DNA of 64,000 nt from Stenopsyche tienmushanensis (lineage: Eukaryota; Arthropoda; Insecta; Trichoptera; Stenopsychidae), in contig WACJ01000268.1 of assembly GCA_008973525.1 (NCBI GenBank), positions 1 through 64,000 on the forward strand. Direction: 5' to 3'. A program made the position numbers and the translations under genes. The notes under the pieces were generated by a model. The model was not told the DNA's origin. It saw nothing but the letters and a program-made list of their open reading frames with translations, and ran no database searches. Each line of letters starts with the position of its first letter. Positions within the stretch are counted from its first letter, which is position 1. Shown here one piece after another: positions 13,500 to 24,552 of the stretch.

Positions 13500-14885
13500 G
13501 CGCAGATATAAATCGCGACACATTTTTCCTTTAAGTTTTTTTTTTTTTTTTGGGCGATGTTTTAAATTGGTGCAATTTTTCCGGCTACCCTTTGCCGTGA
13601 AAAATGTCTAGGGATATGCGTCAGAGCAATGCTTAAAGCAACAAAAAAATATCTGTTACAGCTGAGAATATGTTATTTTACGTATCCTCGACAATTTTAC
13701 ATATTTACGAGTAAATGTGCACATTCGCGCATGTGCCTACGTAAATGCCAAAATGAATGTTCGCGCACAATTTTGACAACGTACTATTAATCATTTTTGC
13801 AATGTGGGTTAAGTTGGGTAAAATGCATATTGATTATTTTTTTATTCCATCATTCGTCCGAATTTTATTGACTTTCATTAGGCAGAAATTGCACCTTTAT
13901 TAACACCTTTTTGCAAGAAGAACAACCATAAGAAACAATGAAAGCTTCTGATATCGTTGAGCGAGAATGTGACATTTTAAATGGTAGTGGATAGGTCATG
14001 TCGCTAAGTAAATGGATGATATTATATACCCTTAGGGTTATATCAGAAATTACTAAGGGGTAATTTAAGAATATTTTAAGCTTGTTCATTGGCTGCTTGA
14101 TTTGCAAAGGTAAGAGTATACGTAAGGGTTAATGGGATAAATATATGAATTAGAAGACATGGCCGTGATTATTATCCTTTAATGTGTATTGAAGAGGCTC
14201 TAGTTCTCCAATGTACTCTCTGTGGATATTATATAATTAAGATAATCATATAGACGTGTACAAAAATATAATTCACTGAAAATAGCACGACCAAAACCAT
14301 TGCTTGTATATTTATAACAAAAACTATTTTTAAAATAGTGAAAGGCGGTTTTTGTTCTATTTGAGGCACCATATCCGTTATCAGAAATAGGGAATCTCAA
14401 TGGGAGTTTTTCCGTTGTCTTTCGCATAAGACTAAAATAGGATAAGGTTATTTGAATAGATTTTCTTAGATAAGAGAAGATTTATGAGCGATTCACGCAT
14501 ATATGATCGTATTTACTTTATTACATTAACCGTCACAGTACAACAGTCCAGGACCTAATCTATTACACTTATGCTTAAACCAACCCTTACATTATTTTAA
14601 TTTTAAAAGTATAGTATATATTGAGGAATAGGTAATACTAGAATAAATATTTAAATAAATACATTTTTAAACAAAATGCTATGATACAAAGTGTTATGAT
14701 GTCCTACTTTATTAATGGTATGAGGATTTACTTTTTTAGAATCAGGAAATTAGGCTAAATCTGCTTTGAGACTAAAAAATAAAAATCTGTTAACGTCATC
14801 AAACGTATTTCATGACGATTTTGGAATTGTTTTGACTATCCCTTGCTAGCTGTAAAGTTTTTTTTTTGTGTTTAGGCATGGCATC
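13500..14885. other. Unassigned AT-rich DNA
   Basis: It holds a poly-T run at 13537-13550 and short minus-strand ORFs at 13865-14107 and 14200-14427 that show no family signature. No gene or shared repeat was seen. Confidence 0.5.
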
Positions 14886-15000
14886 CGATTGCGAAGCGCA
14901 AATACGTCATATCAGCGGTCCGAAAAGCGGACCGATTGAGCATACAAACCTTATGGCACTCCGTCTTCTTATGGGGCTTTTTGCGACATTTTTTATGTTC
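14886..15000 (-). repeat. Family F dispersed repeat, copy 1
   Basis: On the minus strand it carries CGCAAAAAGCCC, then CGGTCCGCTTTTCGGAC, then CTGATATGACG. The same order occurs at 35262 and 59780. The family is not identified. Confidence 0.65.
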
Positions 15001-15242
15001 TGTATGATCACGGAAACAAGTAGCGTCTAGACTCTAGACACTTTTTATCATAATATTTTTTACAACAGTAACCGCCATCTATGTATTAGGTCGGGTAGTT
15101 TTGAAAAACGTACATTATAATAGTATTTAATATATTTTAGGCCATTTTTGAGAAGGAGCAGCATTTATAATAATTAGTTAATTTTAAAAATACTTGCCAG
15201 GTAAAGTTTTAAGGTTAAGTTAGATACGGTCCAGTAAAAAAA

Positions 15243-15371
15243 ATGCAATCACACTATTGCATTTTTTGCATTGACGAAACTTTACTGTACATATGCACTA
15301 TATTTGTATTGGGATCTCGGACTATAAGGGGCGCCGGATTAGACTGGGGTCGGATTACCGAGAGTCTGTTG
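15243..15371. mobile_element. Family G pogo-type fragment, copy 2
   Basis: Reverse complemented, it matches the left 130 bp of the element at 5498: GACGAAACTTTA, then TGCACTATATTTGTATTGGGAT, then GTCGGATTACCGAGAGTCTG. It ends next to a TA at 15372-15373. The other half of the element is missing. Confidence 0.65.
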
Positions 15372-17054
15372 TACTTTCAATCTCACCAATTTATTGATAG
15401 AGAGAATTTTTTTCTGAAGTTGAAAATATATTCCGGGAATAGATCAAACACTAGGCTAATTTCATTTATTACCGTTTAAATAAACACAATTTCTAGGATA
15501 TAGTTATAGCCTAGAATATCCATTAAAATTCAATATTGTCCTATTTCAAATGGGGTGCTTTAAATTACATATTTTTATTGAAGCTTTTATATTAACTTTA
15601 TTTCCACTAATTTCCACTTTCTGAAAAATAATTAAATCCCAAAGTTTCCAAATGCAATTAAGGGCTGAATAACCTAATATTAAAAATATTGAAGAATCTT
15701 AAATCCAATCGATATTTATTTATGGAAATCTATTCATATATATTATCTAATTAAAATGTAAATCGTATTTATTTGTAAGCTTTGTAAGCGATTGCGGAAA
15801 CGCAGTAAGTAAATCGATCATATTAAACGTCAATCAAATAACGATTTCACGCGGAAATGACCGAACAAAGCCGAGCGGCCTTGACTGCTTGGTGATTCTA
15901 TTTTGTTTTGACGGTATAGCACATCTCGCATTGATGCTTTCATTTATAATTAAATTATTTTTTATTGAATTGCAATCAAGTATTAATCATGGAACATCGT
16001 TCTTAGAATTCTTAATTAATTATAACAGCAATGTGAGCATGCCGTTCAAGACGCGTTTTCTTCACTATTGCAAGTCTGGATATAGAAACGATCGCAGTAA
16101 GGTCAGAGGTGATTTATCAGACACATGTGTCTGGATCATGATTGGTAAATGTAGCCTTCATCCTGACAGCGACCTTCATTACCAAATCACTTTCAGCAAC
16201 ATATCCATTATTCGCCATCCAAAAAAATCCCTCTGCAATCTATCTTTGGACAGGTCTCAAATTTACAATTTAAAAAAAACGCGAGTCCACGGGCACAATT
16301 GGTAGTCACGTATTTCCAGATTACAAGACCGATCGAATTTGGAAACCACTGATTTATGAACTCCGAACATTTTTATATGGAAATTCCTCGAAAATGTATA
16401 TTAATGGTCTCAATTTCGTTTTCACACGGTGCCCTCACCACTTATGCGCGCATTGCCATAATGATACACGGCGTGAAAGATTTCACCTGACGATGGTCGT
16501 CCATCAGACCTGGTAATTAACGATTAAGATTAACCTGTTTTTTTTCCGATCGGATTCAATGATGGACACTTTGCGTGCTCGGTGATGATGGAATGCGCCA
16601 GGGCGATAAGTCACTAGGAACGATGAAGGGAACAAATGCCCCGAAACGCGAAGTCGGCGATCTTTTTTTTACTTAATGGAGATGAATAGCTTCGAATTAA
16701 TTCAGCTGGTGTTAATTACTTTCGGTGTGGACACAATGAGGATTTTTAATTAAGCCGATTTGGAAGCAGTTTTGATCGTGCATAGGAATTAATTAAATTC
16801 TGAACGTTCCGTGGTGTTGGAAATGCATGAACTCCTTTAGACATCCAGACACAAATCCAATCACATTTAACAACATCTAAAAATGTTTTTTTTTTAATTC
16901 TTTTCAATTTTTTGATAGAATTAGACAAAAAAATATGTGAGTTGCTTAGATCTGCGGACCCCTTATTGAACAATTTTTGTTTGGCGGACCCCATCCCAAT
17001 CCTTGTGACTTAATTTTGTAAACAATAAACATTTCTTGGTCAAATACATTTAAA
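15372..17054. other. Mostly unique DNA upstream of the semaphorin
   Basis: A 138-codon frame at 15889-16305 begins with a TTG, has no clear splice sites and no recognised motif. It contains a perfect palindrome AGACACATGTGTCT at 16117-16130. The stretch 16430-16760 is less AT-rich and repeat-free. No gene is supported. Confidence 0.45.
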
Positions 17055-17830
17055 CCTTTTTTTTTGTGCGATAGATCCGCAGAAAATCGCACAAAAAAAA
17101 CTATGACTTACATAAAAAAGTGAAGATGCGTTCCGTGGATTTTAAAAACCGCATAACTTTGAAACAGCTATATAAAATATATCTAAAATCGCACAAAAAA
17201 ATTAATAAAAAACAGGAACTAAAAATTTGCATTTTTGGTAAAATTTAAAAGACGTCTTACATCTGGCATCTCGAATACCAGACATCCACTAGAGAAATAC
17301 TGATAAGTTGTCACTGTAGTCAAATTCATTTTTTGGTCTTATTTTGTCACAGTTTTGATTTTTTTTAAATAGTTAAAAAAGAAATTTTGACATAAATCTG
17401 GTAATAATAAAAAAGGGTTATATAGAAAAGATTCGTACCCAGTTTGAAGTAAATTAATTAATTAAAACTTGAGATATGATGTCAACCGTTGTGTTGAAAA
17501 AAGTAGTTAAAAGCGTCCATTATGGTAGGACCGGCCAAGTTGCCGCTTCATTAAAATAGCTATACCTCCGTAAGTAGTTGGAATTTTGGAAATTCTTTTG
17601 GAGAGCGTATTTTTAAAAGTCAAACAATTGGAAAATGCAAAAAAACGAAATCAATTTTTTCAAAAATGTAAACCAAAATAAAGGGCGTGGTCGTAATTCA
17701 GAGATAGCAGATGTAATATGATTTACACTTTTTTTTTCAAATTTTGGTTAGTGTTGATGATTTTTTTCCTATTTTATCCAAAATATCTCGATAAATACTC
17801 TTTATGAAATTAAAATAAAATTTTTGTGTA
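17055..17830 (+). mobile_element. Family B (GTGCG-ended, pogo-related) element, copy 1
   Basis: It begins CCTTTTTTTTTGTGCG, followed by the subterminal block with GATGCGTTCCGTGG and CCGCATAACTTTG. It then carries a long unique body shared with 39415 and 56100: ATTTTGACATAAATCTGGTA, GGTAGGACCGGCCAAGTTGC, CTCCGTAAGTAGTTGGAATT and GGGCGTGGTCGTAATTC. The right end is less clear: homology fades after TTATGAAATTAAAAT near 17825. No transposase frame is preserved. Confidence 0.7.
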
Positions 17831-18249
17831 TTGGTTAAAAAAGATTTTCTTTCTGTTTTCTTTAAATAATTCCACGAAAATATCTTGTTCAAGTATAGAT
17901 AAATGTTTTTTGTACATTTTCGCGGACCCTCAGTAATGACTTCGAAATGTTCAAACATCTTTTTTTAAGGACTCCTTCGCCGATTTCAGACTATTATGGT
18001 CATAAAATGGCATCAAAGATTTCCTAAAACATTTGAATGGATAAGAGTTGTTTTTGAGTTTATTTTATTTATTTTCAAGATTTATACTATTAAATTCCAA
18101 AATAAATATTTTTAACCGCTTTTTTCCCAAAAAAAAATATATATATAGATATATCGTAAAACATTCGCGTGATAGTAATGAAACTTCTTAGCTCCTAAGA
18201 AAAGTTGATTTCATTAATTGCTTTTTTCCCATTTTTTAGGGGTTTATAA
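17831..18249. other. AT-rich spacer, possibly decayed end of family B
   Basis: The string ACTTCGAAAT near 17940, followed by CTTTTTTTAAGGA, weakly resembles the ACTTCGAAATCGCAC end seen in other family B copies. An AT dinucleotide run lies at 18138-18152. Confidence 0.35.
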
Positions 18250-18480
18250 AATTGTTAGCTATAATATGAAGCTGTATGTTGTGTAATATATAATAAAACA
18301 GCCTTGTTACTGGTGTAGTGGTGCGCGAAACATGCGTGTAGTATCTTCATGATGTATGCGACTGACATGGACATACTACAAACGATTTTCTTTTTCTTTT
18401 CGATCAACTGTTGCTTAGAGTTTCACTTTTCGTGACGTTCAAGCCAATTTGAAGGTAGCATGACTTCCGAGTTTCATTTA
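18250..18480 (+). repeat. Family E dispersed repeat, copy 1 (SINE-like)
   Basis: It shares an ordered set of blocks with 28430, 32612 and 45550: TTGTTAGCTA, GTGTAATATATAATAAAA, a TACTGGTGTAGTGGTGC motif resembling a polymerase III A box, then GCGCGAAACATGCGTGTA and, in the longer copies, CATACTACAAACGATT. No B box (GGTTCGANNCC) follows, so a tRNA-derived origin is not proven. Confidence 0.6.
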
Positions 18481-19995
18481 GAACGCTCACCCAGTGGGTC
18501 ACCTGGATGAACATGTCAAATGACGGTTTTACGACCGTCTTTATAGGAAGTATAGGGGAATTTTAAATATTGAGCCGTTTTCCTCGGAAGACAGTCAAAA
18601 ACTACTTTCGGGGTCTTTCTGTGGATACAGAGAGTCCTATCCCTCATTTCCTTGCTAAAGCTAGGGTGAAGTCCTACGAAACCTTTAAGTGCAATTCAGA
18701 TTCGCTTTTATATCAACTTTGCGTCAAGGTTCTATGCGCTGTATACTATTGGGTACTATTAACTATGTAAGAGGTAATACGTTACAAGCAAATCGTGAAA
18801 TCTGTTAAAAGTAATCATTTGAATAGCTCGTCATAAATGACTTCTTTCAAATCTCCGTAAACACGCAAAAGGAACTCGGGAACTAACGATTTAAATTTTT
18901 CTATTCTTCGCTAAAACGAAACAGAAAATAATATTAAGACGGAACTTTTACCGAGATACGGCTGTAAAAAAAGTGTTGAGAATTTATGCATTATCTTAAA
19001 CTACAGGCAAATTCATCAAAAATAAGGAGATTTTATAATGTCAGCCCATTTTGTTTCAGTTGAATGAATTTAGCACGATGACACGATTCGCAGAAATGAT
19101 ATAAATTGATGTTACTTCGTGCTTAAGAATGATAATTAATTCAATCGGATATGGGATAGGCGGAGATTTAATAATAATGTTACCATATGGTCACGCTTTT
19201 ATATTGCACATTTTCATGGCATTATAATGCGCAGGGAGTGTTATTACTCCAATTAATTTTGCTATGATTTAATAGGTGGCTATATGCATTAATTTTTAAT
19301 TAAAAACATATCTGCAGTGCGATTGCAAAATTGCGAACCTAAAAAAATATTGCCACTTTCTTTCCGATGGGAACGGATATGTCCGACACTGCAGATTAAT
19401 TGAGAGAAGTTGTTTCCCATAAATGGTAATACATACGTAAATGCTTCCAAACAATTTGGTGCATATTTTCTCTATAGCTTGAGTGAGATTTTTTCATATC
19501 TTGCTATTAGATGTCAACATGTTCGACATACAAGATAAAAAGTAAAAATGTGTGCTGATGTATGATGATGGTCTTCGTATGTCCATGATCTCTCTGTGTG
19601 TGCCTTTCTCACATGATTATCTAGCATGCGTTAGTCTTGATTTGTTATTTTAATATTTCCTCGATGAGTATCTCTCGTCTTCTAAAAATAAATAAGTTTC
19701 TATGGCTATCGATATATTTACAGTGCACTTCTCTCGTATCTTAATGGCCATCTTCCCGATAGATAACCAGTCAGATGAGCTTCACACGGTGAGCATACAA
19801 ATTAATTTAGATTCGATGAGCAACTCTCTATGCTTTTACCCGATGGAAGATGATTGATTATGATGCTGGAATTCCGATAAGAAATGGACGAATAATTAAA
19901 AGTGTCACCAGCTATGTTGAAGAGGCAGATGGTTTATCTGAAGTGTATTAAACGCTTATTAGATAGAATATCCGGTTGTATATTGGCGTTAGAAG
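18481..19995. other. Unique DNA just upstream of the semaphorin start
   Basis: No repeat was recognised. A 66-codon ORF at 18570 has no support. The part from about 19000 to 19420 contains many TAATTAAT-type homeodomain-like motifs and could be regulatory. A 5'UTR exon is expected somewhere upstream but I cannot place it. Confidence 0.4.
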
Positions 19996-20068
19996 GTGCG
20001 TTTGCTCAAGCGCAGATTAGATCTAGGAGAGTGAAGAACGACGCATTAATTTTGTTTTTATTTTACAG
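19996..20068 (+). other. Candidate 73-nt intron just upstream of the semaphorin start
   Basis: A donor-like AGAAG/gtgcgt begins at 19996 and a good acceptor (tttgtttttattttacag) ends at 20068, with a plausible branch site in cattaatt. A 73-nt intron is within the usual size range for flies. If used, the ATG at 19914 would lie in the preceding exon and, because 73 is not a multiple of 3, in a different frame. It would then act as an upstream ORF rather than an N-terminal extension. Alternatively the same acceptor joins a more distant 5'UTR exon. Confidence 0.4.
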
Positions 20069-20072
20069 AAAG

Positions 20073-20199
20073 ATGGTGCTAATGGCGAAGATGGAGTTGT
20101 CGATTATGCTGCTGGCTGTTATAGCAATGTCTTCGTTGTCGAAATGCGAAGAGTATCATCAGCGGCTGGAGGATGACTTCAGATTTATTTCACATCAAG
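20073..20199 (+). CDS. Sema5c: Semaphorin 5 (Sema5c-like), first coding exon
   Basis: This exon encodes the N-terminus of a secreted-pathway guidance protein. The ATG at 20073 opens a stretch with a basic start (MVLMAKMELS), a hydrophobic core (IMLLAVIAM) and a small-residue end (SSLSKC), which is a good signal peptide. It is followed by an acidic stretch ending DDFRFISHQ. The exon ends after one base of a codon (G at 20199) at a consensus donor, gtatgt. Joined to the exon at 58070, the split codon reads GAT (Asp), giving HQDLMTHG, similar to the EDL region just before the Sema domain in class 5 semaphorins. A pyrimidine-rich acceptor, ttttattttacag, ends at 20068, four bases before the ATG, so a 5'UTR exon probably lies upstream. 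The frame stays open upstream to an ATG at 19914, but starting there would bury the signal peptide, so 20073 is preferred. The family match is from memory; class 5 fits best. Confidence 0.8.
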
Positions 20200-21107
20200 G
20201 TATGTAGTTAACATGTGGCTTTTATTAACCCCTTCTTCGTGTAGTTCCATGAATAGAGAGATTATATTTAATGTCGATGAATCAACGGAAGTAAGCGGCT
20301 TTACTGTAATGCTAGATTATGCACGTTTGGTGATAATTGACACGCGTCATTAAATGTCTTAACAACATCATTTCATAGATCAGCTCAATATCAAACGTGA
20401 CCAGTAGTTGATGATCCGACCAGAAAACCGCAAAACACGTATGCCATCTACTGTTTAATGCAAATTATACAGCACATAGTATCATTATCAATTTAAAAAA
20501 ATCAATACAAAACACCATGCAATTGATGAAATGCATGATCTTGTATTGTCTGTGACCGTCAACACGACTGTACGGCCAGACTGACGCATCATCAATTTTC
20601 TCTCGCCTTACTTCAAAAGCGCAAATTAAAGTCTATAAATATTATAAGCAACATAAATGTTTGTCTTTCTATGATGTTTTATGTATTTCCGACATATTTC
20701 ACTGATTTTCGAACAGCAAACGTAAACGGATGCTTTTGCATCCATTATGTAAATAGAAAGCCAAAAATAAATATTTAAAGTGCTCATAAACCTATTAAAA
20801 CAAGGTAATAAATTCAAATGTCAGAATCTTTTCGCTTGCGAAGATCAGCAGTATGAGTTATTGTTTAATGAATCCTTAATATCCAAAAGCTATTTAACCT
20901 TTACAACTTTGAATCAACAATAGAAGAAAGCTGTATAAACTTCAGGCCTAAATTAATATTGTGTAGTTTAATTGAAATTTAGTTCAAGTATTTTAGTTGT
21001 ATTTCGAAACTTTAATTAATGTATTTTTTTAAACCAGTCCCATAAAATATAACACAGTGATATTTAAGCAAATATTAATCAAAGAAAATGAAAACCATTG
21101 CCATATA
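20200..21107. other. Intron start, no repeat recognised
   Basis: This is the first 0.9 kb of the giant intron. It contains no convincing ORF and no family shared with the rest of the window. Confidence 0.5.
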
Positions 21108-21524
21108 CAGGATGTTTTGCACATGGACAATATAATTTTTTTTCTTACATAGACCCTATGTTCTAAGTATCAAGATTATCGAAATAGATTTTTTTTAACA
21201 TTTTAAAAAAATACCCAAAATTTCACCTCTAAATCATCATAACTTTTTGCCAGTTTGTCAGAATCAAGGTTATTCTTTCAATTAGGATTTCTTTTGTGGG
21301 CACCTCTGTCGTGTAAATTATTTTGCACGTCCCTAGATAAAGAAATCCAGTGGTGTCAGGTCTGAAGACCATGCGAGCCACGGGATAGGGCTGTCCCGCC
21401 TTTGCAATATTTTGACACCTCTGACTCTTAGGTCATAGAGTCTATGTGTAAAACGTAGCAAAAGACCCCCCCCCCTAACCGAAAAAAATAAAAATAAATG
21501 TCGTTACATGTGCAAAACACCCTG
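21108..21524 (-). mobile_element. Family D Tc1/mariner-like element, copy 1
   Basis: The terminal repeats are CAGGATGTTTTGCACATG on the left and CATGTGCAAAACACCCTG on the right, both flanked by TA (21106-21107 and 21525-21526). On the minus strand a broken transposase can be read: PWLAWSSDLTPLDFF in one frame and then TTEVPTKEILIERI after a shift. The SPDLTPLDFFLWG motif holds the last acidic residue of the catalytic triad in this IS630/Tc1/mariner-type group. Only the C-terminal part remains. A run of nine C residues lies near 21467. Confidence 0.8.
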
Positions 21525-21595
21525 TATACAATTTTATCCATGTGTTGTGTGTATAAAGGGAACGTTCTGTATGCAAAAATTAATTATTTTGGCAA

Positions 21596-21790
21596 CCCTA
21601 TTCCGTGGCTCGCACGGTCACTAGACCTGACACCACTGGATTTTTTTGTCGGGGAATGTGCCCTATTCCGTGGCTGGCACGATCTATAGACCTGATACCA
21701 CTGGATTTCTTTGCTTGGGGGTTTACCCTATTCTATGGCTCGTATAGTCTTCAAACCTGACACCACTGTATTTCTTTGTCTAGGGATATG
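21596..21790 (+). repeat. 65-bp tandem repeat, three copies, of a transposase motif
   Basis: Three adjacent units begin at 21596, 21661 and 21726 with CCCTATTC(C/T)(G/A)TGGCT. Each contains a GACCTGA(C/T)ACCACTG block and ends in GGG followed by a short spacer. On the + strand the block encodes RSxDLTPLDFF, the catalytic motif of family D. The 65-bp period is not a multiple of three, so the repeat is not a coding array. The units have diverged by several substitutions each. Confidence 0.8.
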
Positions 21791-24108
21791 TAAGACTTTA
21801 AGTTTAACGACTTATTGAATGATTTGTATTTATTGAATGATACATTTTACGTGACATTGGAAGCTCAGAACTATTTTTTTAAAACCTATTGAATAAAATA
21901 ATGATTTATTTAGATAAAAAATACATTGCAAAATACAAAAAAATAGTTATTTTGAGCTATTATGACCACAGATAACAAAATTATGACGATTAAAAGGCGG
22001 GATTTTTCAATGTCCTTTAGAATTTTATTAAAATATAAACTGCTAAAATATGATAAAAACATGTATTCAAAAGTGTAGCTATTGTTTTTTAACCCTTAGA
22101 CTGCTAAGATACGATATATCGTCGATTGTGAAATTAACGAGGACTGCAAAAAATGATCGCTATTGATAATTAATTAATATTTGATAACTATTTTTAATAT
22201 CTATAAAACAGCGCTTTAAACCACGTAAATTGGGGGATAGGTGCATAAACAACATATTTGGCATATCTTTTTGAGTCCCAAAAAACAGTAGTTACCTGTA
22301 CCATCAAGTATTGTGTTTTGAGCGTGCCTTCGCGCATGCGTAAATCAAATTACAGTAATCTTGTGTCAAATTTCGCCATTCAAGTCGTTATACGCCTCAT
22401 CCGCAATGAGACGTGCCGACAATCACCCCTATTAAATTGTTGCGGAACGTAGCTTTCATTTTAGCATCAATCATCAATTTCAAAGGTCAACAGTCTTCAT
22501 TCAGTATGAAATGACATCGGAAAGTTTCTTTGATTGGATCGATTGCTAGATGTGCATTCAAACGTCGTTTAGATGTTTTTACGATAGTCTATGATACTAT
22601 TTTGCTGTTAACACTTTCAGTCGTTATTCTTATTGAATTTCGACCGTCGACGTGTTTTCACGCTCATTGTTGTATTATGCATTTAAAGAGGTCATACTAG
22701 AAATTCATTCTTGTGCTGGATGCCAATTTGTATTCAATATACGCAGTTTGTGTATTATAATAATAGATACTTTCCTCGATAGCAATGTGAACGCACGCGA
22801 TCTGCAGATAGTTCAAGTGCAATTTTGAGTAATGGCCTCTAACAGTGAACTGTTGTTCTCGAATGCAATTATGCACCGATTTGAAATGATAATCGAAATC
22901 GAATTTCAGGTTTGAAAATTCCGCGGAAAATGATATTTTTATGTGATTTTTGGTTGGTATCGTCGTCATATATTTATGTAATAATAATCAATAGTTAATA
23001 ATAGATAGTCGCGTATCTAATAGTATTAAGCCGAGGTGATGAAATTATATAGTAGGTATCACGTCTTCCAACATTATCTTAGCACATTCATCTACTAGAA
23101 ATGAGGTAGATCCTAAGTAGGTTATTTTATACTGATCATGATCATATACCCTATCAATAGACTGTTGTTTCACTATTTTCACTGAAATATTAGCAAAAAA
23201 TGCTTTTAACAATGGCGAGTAGTTGTTAATCTGTATCTGATCAAGAAAATTAAGAAAAATCGCACCCAGAAGCAATAACATGTTGGAGTATCATGACCAC
23301 TCGACTTGATAAAGAGATATAAATTGTAGATAAAGAACTGTAACGATTTTCTAAGAATGCACTACGCAAAGATATTGATGATAATTTAATAAAATGAAAT
23401 AAAATTTCCAAATTAAAAAAAAAAATCAATCAAATGATATATTGATTCCATCTAGAGATTTCATATCGCATTTGTTTGCTTTAAGATTGATAGTTAAAAA
23501 AAAGTTAAAAAACACTGATTAACACTTTAATCCGGTTAATCACACATAGGAATGCAATTTATATCGGTTAATATTTTTTTTGCAAGCTCGTTGCAAATAA
23601 GATAAAATATTAAAAACAAAGAAGGGATTTATTAGTTCTAGAAAGTGATCATATCGTATAATCAAATTCGTATGGCGACGAACAGTCGTACATAAAATTT
23701 TATGGCAATCTTAAAAACAGGGTTTCGAACTGGAAATAAATCCTAAACCGGTAGAACCTTTATTTTGTCGGAACGAAAACCGGAACTGAACCGATTTGAA
23801 AATATCGTTTTTATTTAAGTTTTGATACGCACCCTGCGCGAAAGAAGATTTGATTAATTTTTGCGTTGGTATAATATGTAAATTCCAGCTTTTAATATTA
23901 ACCCTTTACGGTCCTATATCGAATCTGATTCGATATCTATTTTTTTCCTGGAACTGTTTTTTAGGATCGCAAAGGTCAAAAGTCATTATTTCCCAGTACC
24001 AAGACTCTCAGATTAAAATAGGTATTCTAATGCTATACACTCCAACCTAGAATTGATAGGAGATTCCCCAACTTTTAGCTAACAAATATTTAATCAATAT
24101 CCTTTCGT
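21791..24108. other. Mostly unassigned intronic DNA; a family D tail at the left and TTAACCC-type starts
   Basis: The segment 21793-21835 (AAGTTTAACGACTTATTGAATGA...) matches the end region of the family D copy at 49350, so the D remnant extends to about 21840. Two TTAACCCTT strings, at 22090 and 23898, each lead into palindromic sequence (ATCGAATCTGATTCGAT at 23919). These could be ends of other piggyBac-like elements without visible partners. No gene was seen. Confidence 0.4.
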
Positions 24109-24552
24109 TTAACCCCGTAAATAGGTAAGACACAGAGTTGTGTACGAATTACATTGATTCAGAAAGAGCATTCTTGCACGTTGAGCTCAGAGACAAGCAG
24201 AGACGGAGTATCTTACAGGACAAAGATTGTGAATGGGAGATAGAGACGGAAATAGTATCTTGCGTACATTGTACGATTGTATAAATCGTTAACCCAAAAT
24301 TTATTGACTATGTAATAATGATACTTGAATGATATAATTAATCGATTTCAAGTGCATTGTTTATGTTTACTTGAAGAAATTACTGAATACTGTATGCTAT
24401 CGACAGTGTTTATTTATTTATGTACAAGCTTCATACGCCCTGCAACGGTCTTGACAGATAAGTGGATTTGTACGGATGATAAGTGGCGGACATTCAAATA
24501 TAGCATTTAAGTTTATGATGATTTTAAATTAGCTTACTACTCAAAGGGTTAA
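24109..24552 (-). mobile_element. Family A piggyBac-like MITE, copy 3 (complete)
   Basis: It is bounded by TTAA at 24109-24112 and 24549-24552. The left end reads TTAACCCCGTAAATAGGTAAG, the right end CTACTCAAAGGGTTAA. All family blocks are present in reverse order, including GCAGAGACGGAGTATCTTAC, GTACGATTGTATAAATCGTTAAC, AACGGTCTTGACAGATAAGTGG and GATAAGTGGCGGACA. It is 444 bp long with no coding capacity. Confidence 0.9.

Noticed and set aside
15889..16305. 138-codon plus-strand frame as a gene
   Set aside because: It begins with TTG, its first in-frame ATG is internal, composition is chance-like, and there is no splice support or recognised motif.
19902..20207. 101-codon frame as one continuous semaphorin start exon
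   Set aside because: The N-terminal 57 codons would precede the signal peptide, and an acceptor site lies just before the ATG at 20073.
21498..21689. 63-codon ORF containing LARSLDLTPLDFF as a transposase gene
   Set aside because: The frame crosses an element end and the 65-bp tandem units, so it is only a fragment of the catalytic motif.
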